Assembly: GCA_021272315.1 (NCBI GenBank)
Contig: JAJSLI010000140.1
Span: 1-64,000 of the forward strand
Source: Methylacidiphilales bacterium
Lineage (GTDB): Bacteria; Verrucomicrobiota; Verrucomicrobiia; Methylacidiphilales; UBA1321
Direction: 5' to 3'
DNA: 64,000 nt
Below the pieces are notes generated by a model. The model saw nothing but the letters and a program-made list of their open reading frames with translations, ran no database searches and had not been told where the DNA came from. Position numbers and translations under genes: made by a program. Below, piece after piece: positions 10,033 through 18,052 of this stretch (the stretch's first letter is position 1; every line of letters starts with the position of its first letter).

Positions 10033-10920
10033 ATGAAACTGAACCATGCCCTAGTCTTGACCGCAGCTCTGATCCTAACTCCGCTACTCCGTGCTGGCGA
10101 TTTGCCCGCACCGCTGCCCGAATTCTTGGATCAGCAGCAACTGGCCAAGTGGAATGCCGAGCAAGCTGCTGCGGCAACAACCGCATCGGCAAACGAACCC
10201 TCCAATCAGTTCTACACCGGCAAGCCATATGTGGCTGATGCCGGTGGTTACGTTTACAAATACCGTACCTATAATCCCGGACTGTCTCGCTGGACAAGTG
10301 CTGATCCGAGTGGGTTCCCGGATGGGGTGAATAATTGCGCATATGCACCGGTCCCAACAATTGCCTTGGATAATGATGGATTACTCACGGTATCAGTTTC
10401 AGGAACGAATCCTCCAGCTTCGATAACCACTTCAGGTCATACAATATCATACGACACAATTACGGGAATAAATGCCGCGACGTTTTCATTTACTGGCTTC
10501 ACGGTTACTACGGGCACACTAAGTGGTACATTGAACGTTAACATACCGAGCGCTTCGCCATTTAACAATGGTTCTGTTGCAGGTTACGGTGATAGTAATC
10601 CTGTAGAAGGGAGTTACACCGGGAGTGGAGACTTTGACTGGGTTCAAATTATTACGACAAATGTTCCGGGCTCTGGAACGGTTATTTCGACAAGCGGATC
10701 GGAGACAACATACTTTGATAATCACAGTGATACATTCGTCCCATTCTATGGTAATTCCACTGACAAAAAAACCGGAAATAACCCTTGGGAGACTGATAAC
10801 CCACAGCGGAGCTTTTCGGGTACTTCCATCAATTGGACTGCCGATATGTATTTAGTTTCTGTTGTGGGAAGCAATATTACCGTATATGGCGGCTATACGT
10901 GGGGATTCTCGATGGAATAA
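10033..10920 (+). CDS. Rhs tip protein 1: signal peptide + Rhs-core end + variable beta-rich C-terminal domain
   Basis: 'MKLNHALVLTAALILTPLLRAGDLPAPLPEFLDQQQLAKWNAEQ...FYTGKPYVADAGGYVYKYRTYNPGLSRWTSADPSGFPDGVNN' matches the RHS-repeat-associated core end; RBS-like GAGGAAAA upstream; C-terminus unrelated to copies 2 and 3. Confidence 0.85.
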   Translation: MKLNHALVLTAALILTPLLRAGDLPAPLPEFLDQQQLAKWNAEQAAAATTASANEPSNQFYTGKPYVADAGGYVYKYRTYNPGLSRWTSADPSGFPDGVNNCAYAPVPTIALDNDGLLTVSVSGTNPPASITTSGHTISYDTITGINAATFSFTGFTVTTGTLSGTLNVNIPSASPFNNGSVAGYGDSNPVEGSYTGSGDFDWVQIITTNVPGSGTVISTSGSETTYFDNHSDTFVPFYGNSTDKKTGNNPWETDNPQRSFSGTSINWTADMYLVSVVGSNITVYGGYTWGFSME

Positions 10921-10922
10921 CA

Positions 10923-11498
10923 ATGCATCGGATTTTCATATGTTCGATCCTACTGACAGCCGCGAGCTTTAATTTATACGCTGCTTCAAAAGGCCTTCGT
11001 TTTGAAGCAATTGTTCTGCCGTCCTCCATCGAGATCCCTGGGCCTTCGGCTTTTGCAAATACCCCTATTCTGCTCGCGTTGAAAATAACAAACACAACTG
11101 ATAAAGATATTTTAGTCGATAAGTTTGCATCGATAATTCCCAATCTCAGGACAGTTAATGGCGATCTCATAAATACCACGCAAGGGCAAGATGGGTCTTA
11201 CCAACCCCAAGGTAGAGATTTTATTTTTTTAAAACCGAACCGCACAATATACATGCTTATAGACTGCACTCTTTGTAGAGACTCTGACGGAAAGCTGCAA
11301 TTCCAAGGTGAAACTCAGGCCGGAGGATTCTGGAGAATCGAGAGGCTACCATTGAAAGCATCAAAATATTTTCTATCGTTGGTTTATTGGTCCGAAAAGA
11401 GAGACTTTCCGTCAGATATTGCGAGTTATTTCTATGGAAAAATACCGTGGTATGGCAAGTTTGAAACAAAGCCGATAGCCATAGAGCTTGAAAACTAA
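10923..11498 (+). CDS. secreted partner protein 1 (candidate immunity/accessory), beta-sandwich-like
   Basis: ATG 2 bp after tip 1 stop; signal peptide 'MHRIFICSILLTAASFNLYAASKG'; 'LLALKITNTTDKDILVDKF' Ig-like/BsuPI-like strand pattern. Confidence 0.7.
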   Translation: MHRIFICSILLTAASFNLYAASKGLRFEAIVLPSSIEIPGPSAFANTPILLALKITNTTDKDILVDKFASIIPNLRTVNGDLINTTQGQDGSYQPQGRDFIFLKPNRTIYMLIDCTLCRDSDGKLQFQGETQAGGFWRIERLPLKASKYFLSLVYWSEKRDFPSDIASYFYGKIPWYGKFETKPIAIELEN

Positions 11499-11748
11499 TT
11501 AGAGCTCAAAAAATGAGCAAATTGGGACGAGTTTTAAGAAAATAGAACGGCGGCAACCGATGCAGGCGGGATGCCAGCGCAACAGGCGCAGGTTGGCTTC
11601 GCAAGCCTCCGCCAGTCAGCGACCCGATGGATAAGTTCGCTCTGCGAAGAGTGGTCTCGGCACTCACGGCCGCACTGAAGTGTGGTTACGTTGTGATCCT
11701 GTGGCTATGCGTTGTCGGCCTTGCCAAGGCGAAGATCGTTAGGGCAAT

Positions 11749-11907
11749 TGAATTAATAACTTGACTTCGTTTGGTCAAATGTGCACGATGCCTCAAGGTT
11801 CGCTTCAACCCACGACGATCCAAGCCCCAAGGCCCTGCCGCACCAATTTCCCCGCCTCAGTAACAAATACCTCCCACAACCCGGTAAACGGAAGGAGAAA
11901 AACAGAA
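11749..11907 (+). pseudogene. rhs 3'-end remnant / leader preceding tip gene 2
   Basis: 'aattaataacttgacttcgtttggtcaaatg...' is homologous to rhs 'aatttaataatttgactacatttggcgaac' and nearly identical to 16003-16148. Confidence 0.75.
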
Positions 11908-12824
11908 TGAAAGCGAAAGTCACCCTCGCCCTGCTGGCCTTAGCCGCAGTGTCCCTCAACCTGCAAGCCGCGACCTCGGCTCTGCCCGCTCCCCTGCCTG
12001 AATTCATGGATCAGCAACAACTCGCCAAGTGGAACGCTGATCAAACTGCCGCAGCAACCGCCGCAACGGCAAATGAACCCTCCACCCAGTTCTATACCGG
12101 CAAGCCCTACATCGCCGATGCGGGTGGCTACATCTATAAATATCGCACCTACAATCCCGAAATAAGCCGCTGGACGACCGCTGATCCATCAGGGTTCCCG
12201 GATGGGGCAAATAACTTTGGTTACGCTTCTAATCCCATCTCTCATGGGGATCCATTGGGACTCTTTTTAAGTGGAAGCGGAGATCCGGATCTGTCATACG
12301 ATGAAACCTTCTGGAATTCCTCCTATGCGGCTGCCTCTGCCGCTGGATGGACTATTACGCAGGAAGCATTGGGGACCGCAGAATCGGGCGCTGGGTCGGC
12401 GAGCTTCTCAGAGAGTGATGAAGAAGAGATACAAACCTCCAACTTGTATGGCGAGGGACAGCTAGGCGTTTTGTACGCAGGGCAAGTTTATAATGCTATA
12501 CAGGATTTCGAAAATTCAAATCCGGGAGCGAACTTTGGGCCTCAATCATTTACATTCACCTCTTCAGACCCCGACGAGTATTTTGGATTGCATTCACTCA
12601 CATTCGCCACAACAGGAATTGTAATTTGGAGTGGCAATACCTGGACGTATGATGCAACTGTAAATTTGACTAAAACATGGTCCTTTGCCGGTTACGGTAG
12701 TGGCGGTACGGCCTACAGTGGTGATGCTGCTTGGAATGCGGTTGGTTATCGGCTGCAATACTATGGTTACATTGCTCCATATTCTCTATCAGGCTCCTTT
12801 ACAGATGTCTGGACTGGGGAGTAA
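11908..12824 (+). CDS. Rhs tip protein 2: signal peptide + Rhs-core end + variable C-terminal domain
   Basis: 'MKAKVTLALLALAAVSLNLQAATSALPAPLPEFMDQQQLAKWNADQ...FYTGKPYIADAGGYIYKYRTYNPEISRWTTADPSGFPDGANNFGYASNPISHGDPLGL'; AGGAG RBS upstream of ATG 11908. Confidence 0.85.
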
Positions 12825-12853
12825 CCTGATCATGGTTAGCAATAGCGCTAGTT

Positions 12854-13495
12854 GTGAAAACCCTATTTTTCATATTAATTGGAATTAGCCCCTGTACGAT
12901 AATAGTTGCTGTTGCGCAAACGCCAGCCGGTAATGCTGCCCGGGAAAAGGCTATGATGCAGTTCCTCATGGGACCCTCTTTCTCAGAGGCGGACTACCAA
13001 CTGACTCTCGCTGTAGCTCACCGCGACGACGTACAGGCAGAAGCTGCTTTAAAAAATGGCGCCAATCCCAATTTCTTGGATCTGGGTAACGGAACCCAAC
13101 TGATGCTTGCGTGCCAGAATGGTGATGTTAAAACGGCGGAAGTACTTTTGAAGCATGGGGCCAAACCTGATCTTATGGATGCAGACGGATACACCGCGCT
13201 CATGATGGCATGTCAATTTTTTATGCCTGAAATGGTCAGGGTGCTTTTGAAGCATGGAGCCAATCCCAATCTTAAAGCAGATGGTGATGTTGCCAAATCC
13301 ATGGGCACGCAAGGATACACCGCGCTCATGATCGGATGTCGAAGCTCAAGCTTCGAAACGGTGCAGGGATTACTCGATCATGGAGCTGATCCAAGATGTG
13401 TTGGTGCAGATGGACGAACAGCGCTTGACATTGTAAAACAGCGTAGCGGATGGCGCGAGCAACAACCTGTGATCGAACTGCTTGAGCAGAAGTGA
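12854..13495 (+). CDS. secreted ankyrin-repeat partner protein 2 (candidate immunity), GTG start
   Basis: Signal peptide 'MKTLFFILIGISPCTIIVAVAQT'; ankyrin repeats 'AALKNGANPNF..GTQLMLACQNGDVKTAEVLLKHGAKPDLMDADGYTALMMAC'. Confidence 0.85.
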   Translation: MKTLFFILIGISPCTIIVAVAQTPAGNAAREKAMMQFLMGPSFSEADYQLTLAVAHRDDVQAEAALKNGANPNFLDLGNGTQLMLACQNGDVKTAEVLLKHGAKPDLMDADGYTALMMACQFFMPEMVRVLLKHGANPNLKADGDVAKSMGTQGYTALMIGCRSSSFETVQGLLDHGADPRCVGADGRTALDIVKQRSGWREQQPVIELLEQK

Positions 13496-13638
13496 AAATA
13501 GGTGTTCCTAAAAACATTGGCTTTGAGAGGCCGCTACTTGAAGCGTGCATGTTTTCATCAGCGGTAAAAGCCTTGGGTCGAAGCCAATCACTGCTGTCAT
13601 CAGTCGTCTCTTGCCGTCGAACAGCACGCAAAGCTAGG

Positions 13639-15071
13639 TAGTCGTTCCTTAAAAACCCGGCATTACCTCTGGGATCAATCTGTGGGAGGAAAATAAAACG
13701 ACCGGGAAATGAACGAAATGGCCTGAAAACCGGTCGAAACGGGGAAGATGAAAGCGAAGAAAAAATCTGCCCAACAAAAGTCGTTTTTATTACCCACCCT
13801 GGCCGAGCAGTTGGATGCGCGGCGACCGATCTACCGACTGGCCGGAAAAATCCCGTGGGGTGACTTTGAGGAGGAATTCGGCGCGTTCTACAGCGAGGAG
13901 GGACGACCGGCCAAGCCGGTGCGCTTGATGGTGGGGCTGCTCATCTTGAAACAGCTCCATGATCTGGGGGATGAAACGGTGGTGGAGGCGTGGCGGGAAA
14001 ACCCGTACTGGCAATACTTCTGCGGGGAAGTGGAAATGCAGTGGGGCGCGCCGTGCGAGCCGAGCGATCTGGTCCACTTCCGGCACCGGATTGGGGAGAT
14101 CGGGGTGCAGATGATTTTGGCGGTGTCCATCAGCGTGCACGGGCCGAAGGGCGGGGAAAAGGAAGTGGTGATCGACTCGACCGTGCAGGAAAAGAATGTG
14201 ACCTATCCAACCGACACCAAACTTTACCGCAAGATCATCGCGCGGTGCTGGAAGCTGGCTGACCGGGAACAAATCCGGCTGCGGCGAAGATATGGAAAAG
14301 AAGTGCGAAAATGTCTTTTGGCCCAGCGAGGCCGGGGCCATTGGCGCACGGTGAAGCAGGCCCAGCGGGCCACGCGCAAGTTGAAGACCATCGCCGGGAG
14401 ATTGGTGCGGGAACTTGGACGCAAGCTCGGTGTTGAAGCTCTGGAAAAGCATCAGGACGATCTCCAGCTTTACCGCCGGGCGCTGGCGCAGAAGCGCAAC
14501 GACCACGACAAAATCTACAGTCTGCACGAGCCGCACATCTACTGCGTGGCCAAGGGGAAGGAGCACAAGAAATACGAGTTCGGTACCAAGGCCAGCGTGG
14601 CCTTGACCAAGACCGGCGGGATCATCGTCGGGGCTGTCGCCCATGCGGAGAACCTCTACGACGGTCACACGTTGCCGGAAGTCCTCCAACAAACCGAAGC
14701 CCTCACCGGAGCCGTCCCCACCGTGGCCATTGTCGACCGCGGTTATCGCGGCACGCGCCGCATCGGTGAGACCGAAATCCTCGTGCCTGGTCCCAAACCC
14801 AAAGACCAGACTCCCCATCACACCCGCCTGATGCGCCAGCGCTTTCGCCGCAGCTGCGCCATCGAACCGGTCATCGGCCACCTCAAAAGCGACTACCGCC
14901 TGGCCCGCAACTACCTCAAAGGTTTCACCGGCGACACCCTCAATCTGCTCCTGGCCGCCGCCGCATGGAACTTCAAAAAGTGGCTCAACCTTGCCGTCTC
15001 TTTTTATCTCAACTTCCTGCGCGGGCTCCTCTCGCCTTCTCTACGCCCCAGCCCTTTTTAAGGGGCGACTA
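13639..15071 (+). mobile_element. IS5-like insertion sequence
   Basis: Inverted ends TAGTCGTTCCTTAAAAA (13639-13655) vs reverse complement of 15055-15071 TAGTCGCCCCTTAAAAA (15/17); encloses transposase; TSD ambiguous. Confidence 0.8.
13748..15061 (+). CDS. IS5-family-like DDE transposase
   Basis: 'RPAKPVRLMVGLLILKQLHDLGDETVVEAWRENPYWQYFCG', 'VVIDSTVQEKNVTYPTDTKL', 'VAIVDRGYRG', 'RSCAIEPVIGHLKSDYRLARNYLKG'. Confidence 0.92.
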   Translation: MKAKKKSAQQKSFLLPTLAEQLDARRPIYRLAGKIPWGDFEEEFGAFYSEEGRPAKPVRLMVGLLILKQLHDLGDETVVEAWRENPYWQYFCGEVEMQWGAPCEPSDLVHFRHRIGEIGVQMILAVSISVHGPKGGEKEVVIDSTVQEKNVTYPTDTKLYRKIIARCWKLADREQIRLRRRYGKEVRKCLLAQRGRGHWRTVKQAQRATRKLKTIAGRLVRELGRKLGVEALEKHQDDLQLYRRALAQKRNDHDKIYSLHEPHIYCVAKGKEHKKYEFGTKASVALTKTGGIIVGAVAHAENLYDGHTLPEVLQQTEALTGAVPTVAIVDRGYRGTRRIGETEILVPGPKPKDQTPHHTRLMRQRFRRSCAIEPVIGHLKSDYRLARNYLKGFTGDTLNLLLAAAAWNFKKWLNLAVSFYLNFLRGLLSPSLRPSPF

Positions 15072-15076
15072 GGTAT

Positions 15077-15421
15077 TCAATTCGCCTCGTTCACCATATT
15101 CATGCAACTCGTTACGTTAAGGCTGACAAGGACAATAAGAATGACCATTAGAATTATAAAAACCCGTTTGCTTGGTATAATCAAGCTCAAGGTCAAATGC
15201 GCTAAATAAAAACTATAAGCAAGTAAAAGCAGCACTGGTTTCCCCACAACTGTTGGATCAATGTGGAAGAAGAATTTGACCAGTCCATTTGGAAACAACC
15301 AAAAGAATGGAAAAAAACGAATCAAAGGCACTTGTAGAAAAAAATAGATGCCGAACCACCAAAGCAGACGCTTCTCCTTGGACGGCACGTAGGACGACCT
15401 TGGTGCTTCGTTTTCGGCCAT
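15077..15421 (-). CDS. hypothetical small membrane protein
   Basis: 'MAENEAPRSSYVPSKEKRLLWWFGIYFFLQVPLIRFFPFFWLF...' several TM segments; opposite strand to the array. Confidence 0.5.
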   Translation of the reverse strand: MAENEAPRSSYVPSKEKRLLWWFGIYFFLQVPLIRFFPFFWLFPNGLVKFFFHIDPTVVGKPVLLLLAYSFYLAHLTLSLIIPSKRVFIILMVILIVLVSLNVTSCMNMVNEAN

Positions 15422-15838
15422 ATCTTCCTCTAATCTAACAGCGCGATCACTACTGCCAAGTCTTGTTTTCCAAAATGGTTTAACCATGCAGTTGGAATGC
15501 CAGCATAACAGTAAAACAAATCCATGTGCAGGTTGGCTTCCAAAGCCTCCGCAAGTTAGTGGCCCGACGATAAATTCGCTTCACGAACAGCGATCTTGTG
15601 GTACTCAAGGCCTCATCGAAGTGGGCGACTTGCCCTTATCCATCAGCACATTTTGATTGACTCGGTTCGCTCCCGCTCACCCTCTCCCCGCGGGATTGCT
15701 TACGACGATTCGATCCTGCTCGTTCCCAACTCGCAAGATTGTTCCCATCAACCTCGGAAAGTCTTTGGGTCTTTCACAATAACTCCCTGCTAGCTGAGTA
15801 AGAAACGCGACTGTTCCCGGCTCTGGTAAAAAGATGGA

Positions 15839-16129
15839 CTTGTGGTGCTCCAGCGCCGCGATGACACCGTCTACGTCACGGAACCTCATCCCAACGGCGG
15901 CACGGTTGTAGCGAGCCATCCCGTCAAAGTAACTTTTTATTTGAATGATCTTCTTGGCACGAATTTAGTGCGCATTAAAAATAAAGATGTTCAATATAAT
16001 AGTTTGACTTCATTCGGTCAGATGCGCACGGTACCCCAAAGTTCACCTCAACCCACGACGATCCAAGCCCCACCCCCTGTCTCACCAATTTCCCTGCCAC
16101 AACAACAAATACCGCCCACAACCCGGTAA
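15839..16129 (+). pseudogene. rhs 3'-end fragment (orphan) preceding tip gene 3
   Basis: 'VLQRRDDTVYVTEPHPNGGTVVASHPVKVTFYLNDLLGTNLVRIKNKDVQYNSLTSFGQM' is homologous to main rhs 'LLRRGDTVYVTEPHPNGGTVIASHPIGQTAEITYYLNDLLGTNLASIKNGGMEFNNLTTFGEL'. Confidence 0.9.
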
Positions 16130-16148
16130 ACGGAAGGAGAAAAACAGA

Positions 16149-17057
16149 ATGAAAACCAAACTCGCCCTCATGCTTCTGGCCTTGGCCGCAGTGTCCCTCA
16201 ACCTGCAAGCCGCGACCTCGGCTCTGCCCGCTCCGTTGCCCGAGTTCATGGATCAGCAGCAACTTGCCAAGTGGAACGCCGATCAGGCTGCCACGGCAAC
16301 CGCCACGACGGCAAACGAACCCTCCACCCAATTCTACACCGGTAAGCCTTACGTCGCCGATGCAGGTGGGTACGTCTTTAAGTACCGCACCTACAATCCC
16401 GAGATGTCCCGCTGGACAAGCGCTGATCCGAGCGGTTTTCCGGACGGGGTAAACAATAAAATATATGCGCCATGCCCGACAGATTCATTAGATTCTCAAG
16501 GTCTTAGTGATTCTTCTATCACGTACATATATGGGTTTGTTTCTTCTGGAGGTGGCTCGCTTTCAGGTGAGATTACAACGGCCGCAGAACAAGATCCAGC
16601 GTCCAGTGGCTCTGCGATACAGGGCTATATGAATACGCAGTTCAACATAACATCAGCAACGGGTGGTTATTTAATACAACAAGTTACCCTCACATCGACT
16701 GCCAATTACAATAATGGCGGTGGCGCAGTTTCTCTTGGTCCTCTTGATAATCAGACTTTTTATGAAGCCTACTATGTACCCGGTACCGCGAGTGCGGCTG
16801 ACCCATGGACAACGCCTACATTTGGCCTGAACACGAATGGTAGCCTTACCGTAGATGCAACCGCCACATTTTTCCCTATAGCCGATTTTTCAGGCGCCAC
16901 AGGGAACAATAATCCAGCAAACTGGCAAAATGGTAGTGCAATTGGAGCAGATACAGGTGACTCAGCTACATTCTCCGCTCCTGCCGTTTGGAATAATGTC
17001 AGCTATTCTCAATCGGGTCCCCTTGGTCATTATTTGACAATGAATTGGGGAGAGTGA
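16149..17057 (+). CDS. Rhs tip protein 3: signal peptide + Rhs-core end + variable C-terminal domain
   Basis: 'MKTKLALMLLALAAVSLNLQAATSALPAPLPEFMDQQQLAKWNADQ...FYTGKPYVADAGGYVFKYRTYNPEMSRWTSADPSGFPDGVNNKIYAPCPTDSLDSQGL'; variable C-terminus. Confidence 0.85.
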   Translation: MKTKLALMLLALAAVSLNLQAATSALPAPLPEFMDQQQLAKWNADQAATATATTANEPSTQFYTGKPYVADAGGYVFKYRTYNPEMSRWTSADPSGFPDGVNNKIYAPCPTDSLDSQGLSDSSITYIYGFVSSGGGSLSGEITTAAEQDPASSGSAIQGYMNTQFNITSATGGYLIQQVTLTSTANYNNGGGAVSLGPLDNQTFYEAYYVPGTASAADPWTTPTFGLNTNGSLTVDATATFFPIADFSGATGNNNPANWQNGSAIGADTGDSATFSAPAVWNNVSYSQSGPLGHYLTMNWGE

Positions 17058-17076
17058 TTCTTCAAAATAATTTAAA

Positions 17077-17745
17077 ATGGTTAATTTGATAAAATGCACA
17101 ATCATTGTTTTACTTAGCATATTGATTTCTGACTCGCATTTACTTGGTCAGACCCCTATTGATTTGACGCAGAGTCAGTTAACGCCCAAATCTTATAACC
17201 CGGCGGCAATTCTCAAGACAGCGAACCAATTGATCGCAGTAGGTGACGAAATCACCTATAATTGCTTGCTGGCATACTGCAAAAAGTCGTCTCAGTCTGT
17301 CTCCTCTTCGATGGTCTGTGATGATTATGTGACTTGGCTTTGCCTTCTTCTCTACGATCCAAATCCTAATACGACCTTGGAAACACCGTTTTTGGGCTTT
17401 CCTGATTTTCCCTTCGGTTTTTATGGTCAAGGCCATCAGGATAGCGTTACATGGCCGAAATTTCCCTTGGCCTTCTGTAAAGGAGTACCTTTTTTATTGG
17501 TGGAATACTATCAATGTTTAGGCCCCACAAATCCGGGTTCATATTATGCAAAGCTTTATCATAAAAATGGTATTTTCAGAACACAACCGTATTCTATACC
17601 GACGCAGAGCGATGCCGAATTAGCCTGGAATGAACTCATTTCATCCCCTCAGTGGAGAGGGTTAAATTGGAAAAACTCAGGCCCTGCAAATAATGCAGAG
17701 AAAATCAAATTTCTGCATAATCAAGTTCAACGTATTTCTCCTTAA
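17077..17745 (+). CDS. secreted partner protein 3 (candidate immunity/accessory)
   Basis: 20 bp after tip 3 stop; signal-peptide-like 'MVNLIKCTIIVLLSILISDSHLLGQTP'; no recognised domain. Confidence 0.7.
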   Translation: MVNLIKCTIIVLLSILISDSHLLGQTPIDLTQSQLTPKSYNPAAILKTANQLIAVGDEITYNCLLAYCKKSSQSVSSSMVCDDYVTWLCLLLYDPNPNTTLETPFLGFPDFPFGFYGQGHQDSVTWPKFPLAFCKGVPFLLVEYYQCLGPTNPGSYYAKLYHKNGIFRTQPYSIPTQSDAELAWNELISSPQWRGLNWKNSGPANNAEKIKFLHNQVQRISP

Positions 17746-18052
17746 TAGGGTTCAACCAAGTAGGCAGAGTGCCCACGCGCCGGCAAACAAATTCAGGCGC
17801 AGCTTCTTGATACTCAGGGCCACATCAAAGTGGGTTAATTTTCTCTTATCCGGTCCCCACCGCGATCTCTTATCCATCCGGACGTTCGACGCAAGGTCCC
17901 TCCCCCCTCCAAACGGCTGTCCTCACCAACCACGGCATCCTCCGTCTTTCACCATAGACCGCCTGCTAACTGAATAAGAAACGCGACTGCCCTGCCCCTA
18001 GCTCTGGTAAAAAGATGGACGCACGCCAAGGGAAGGGCCAGCATCGTTCATC

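Noticed and set aside
13620-13642. Target-site duplication for the IS5-like element (CTAG or TAG)
   Set aside because: CTAG occurs on both sides (13634-13637 and 15069-15072) but does not fit the inverted-repeat ends symmetrically, so no TSD is claimed
13790-14881. 363-aa - strand ORF
   Set aside because: Antisense to the IS5-like transposase
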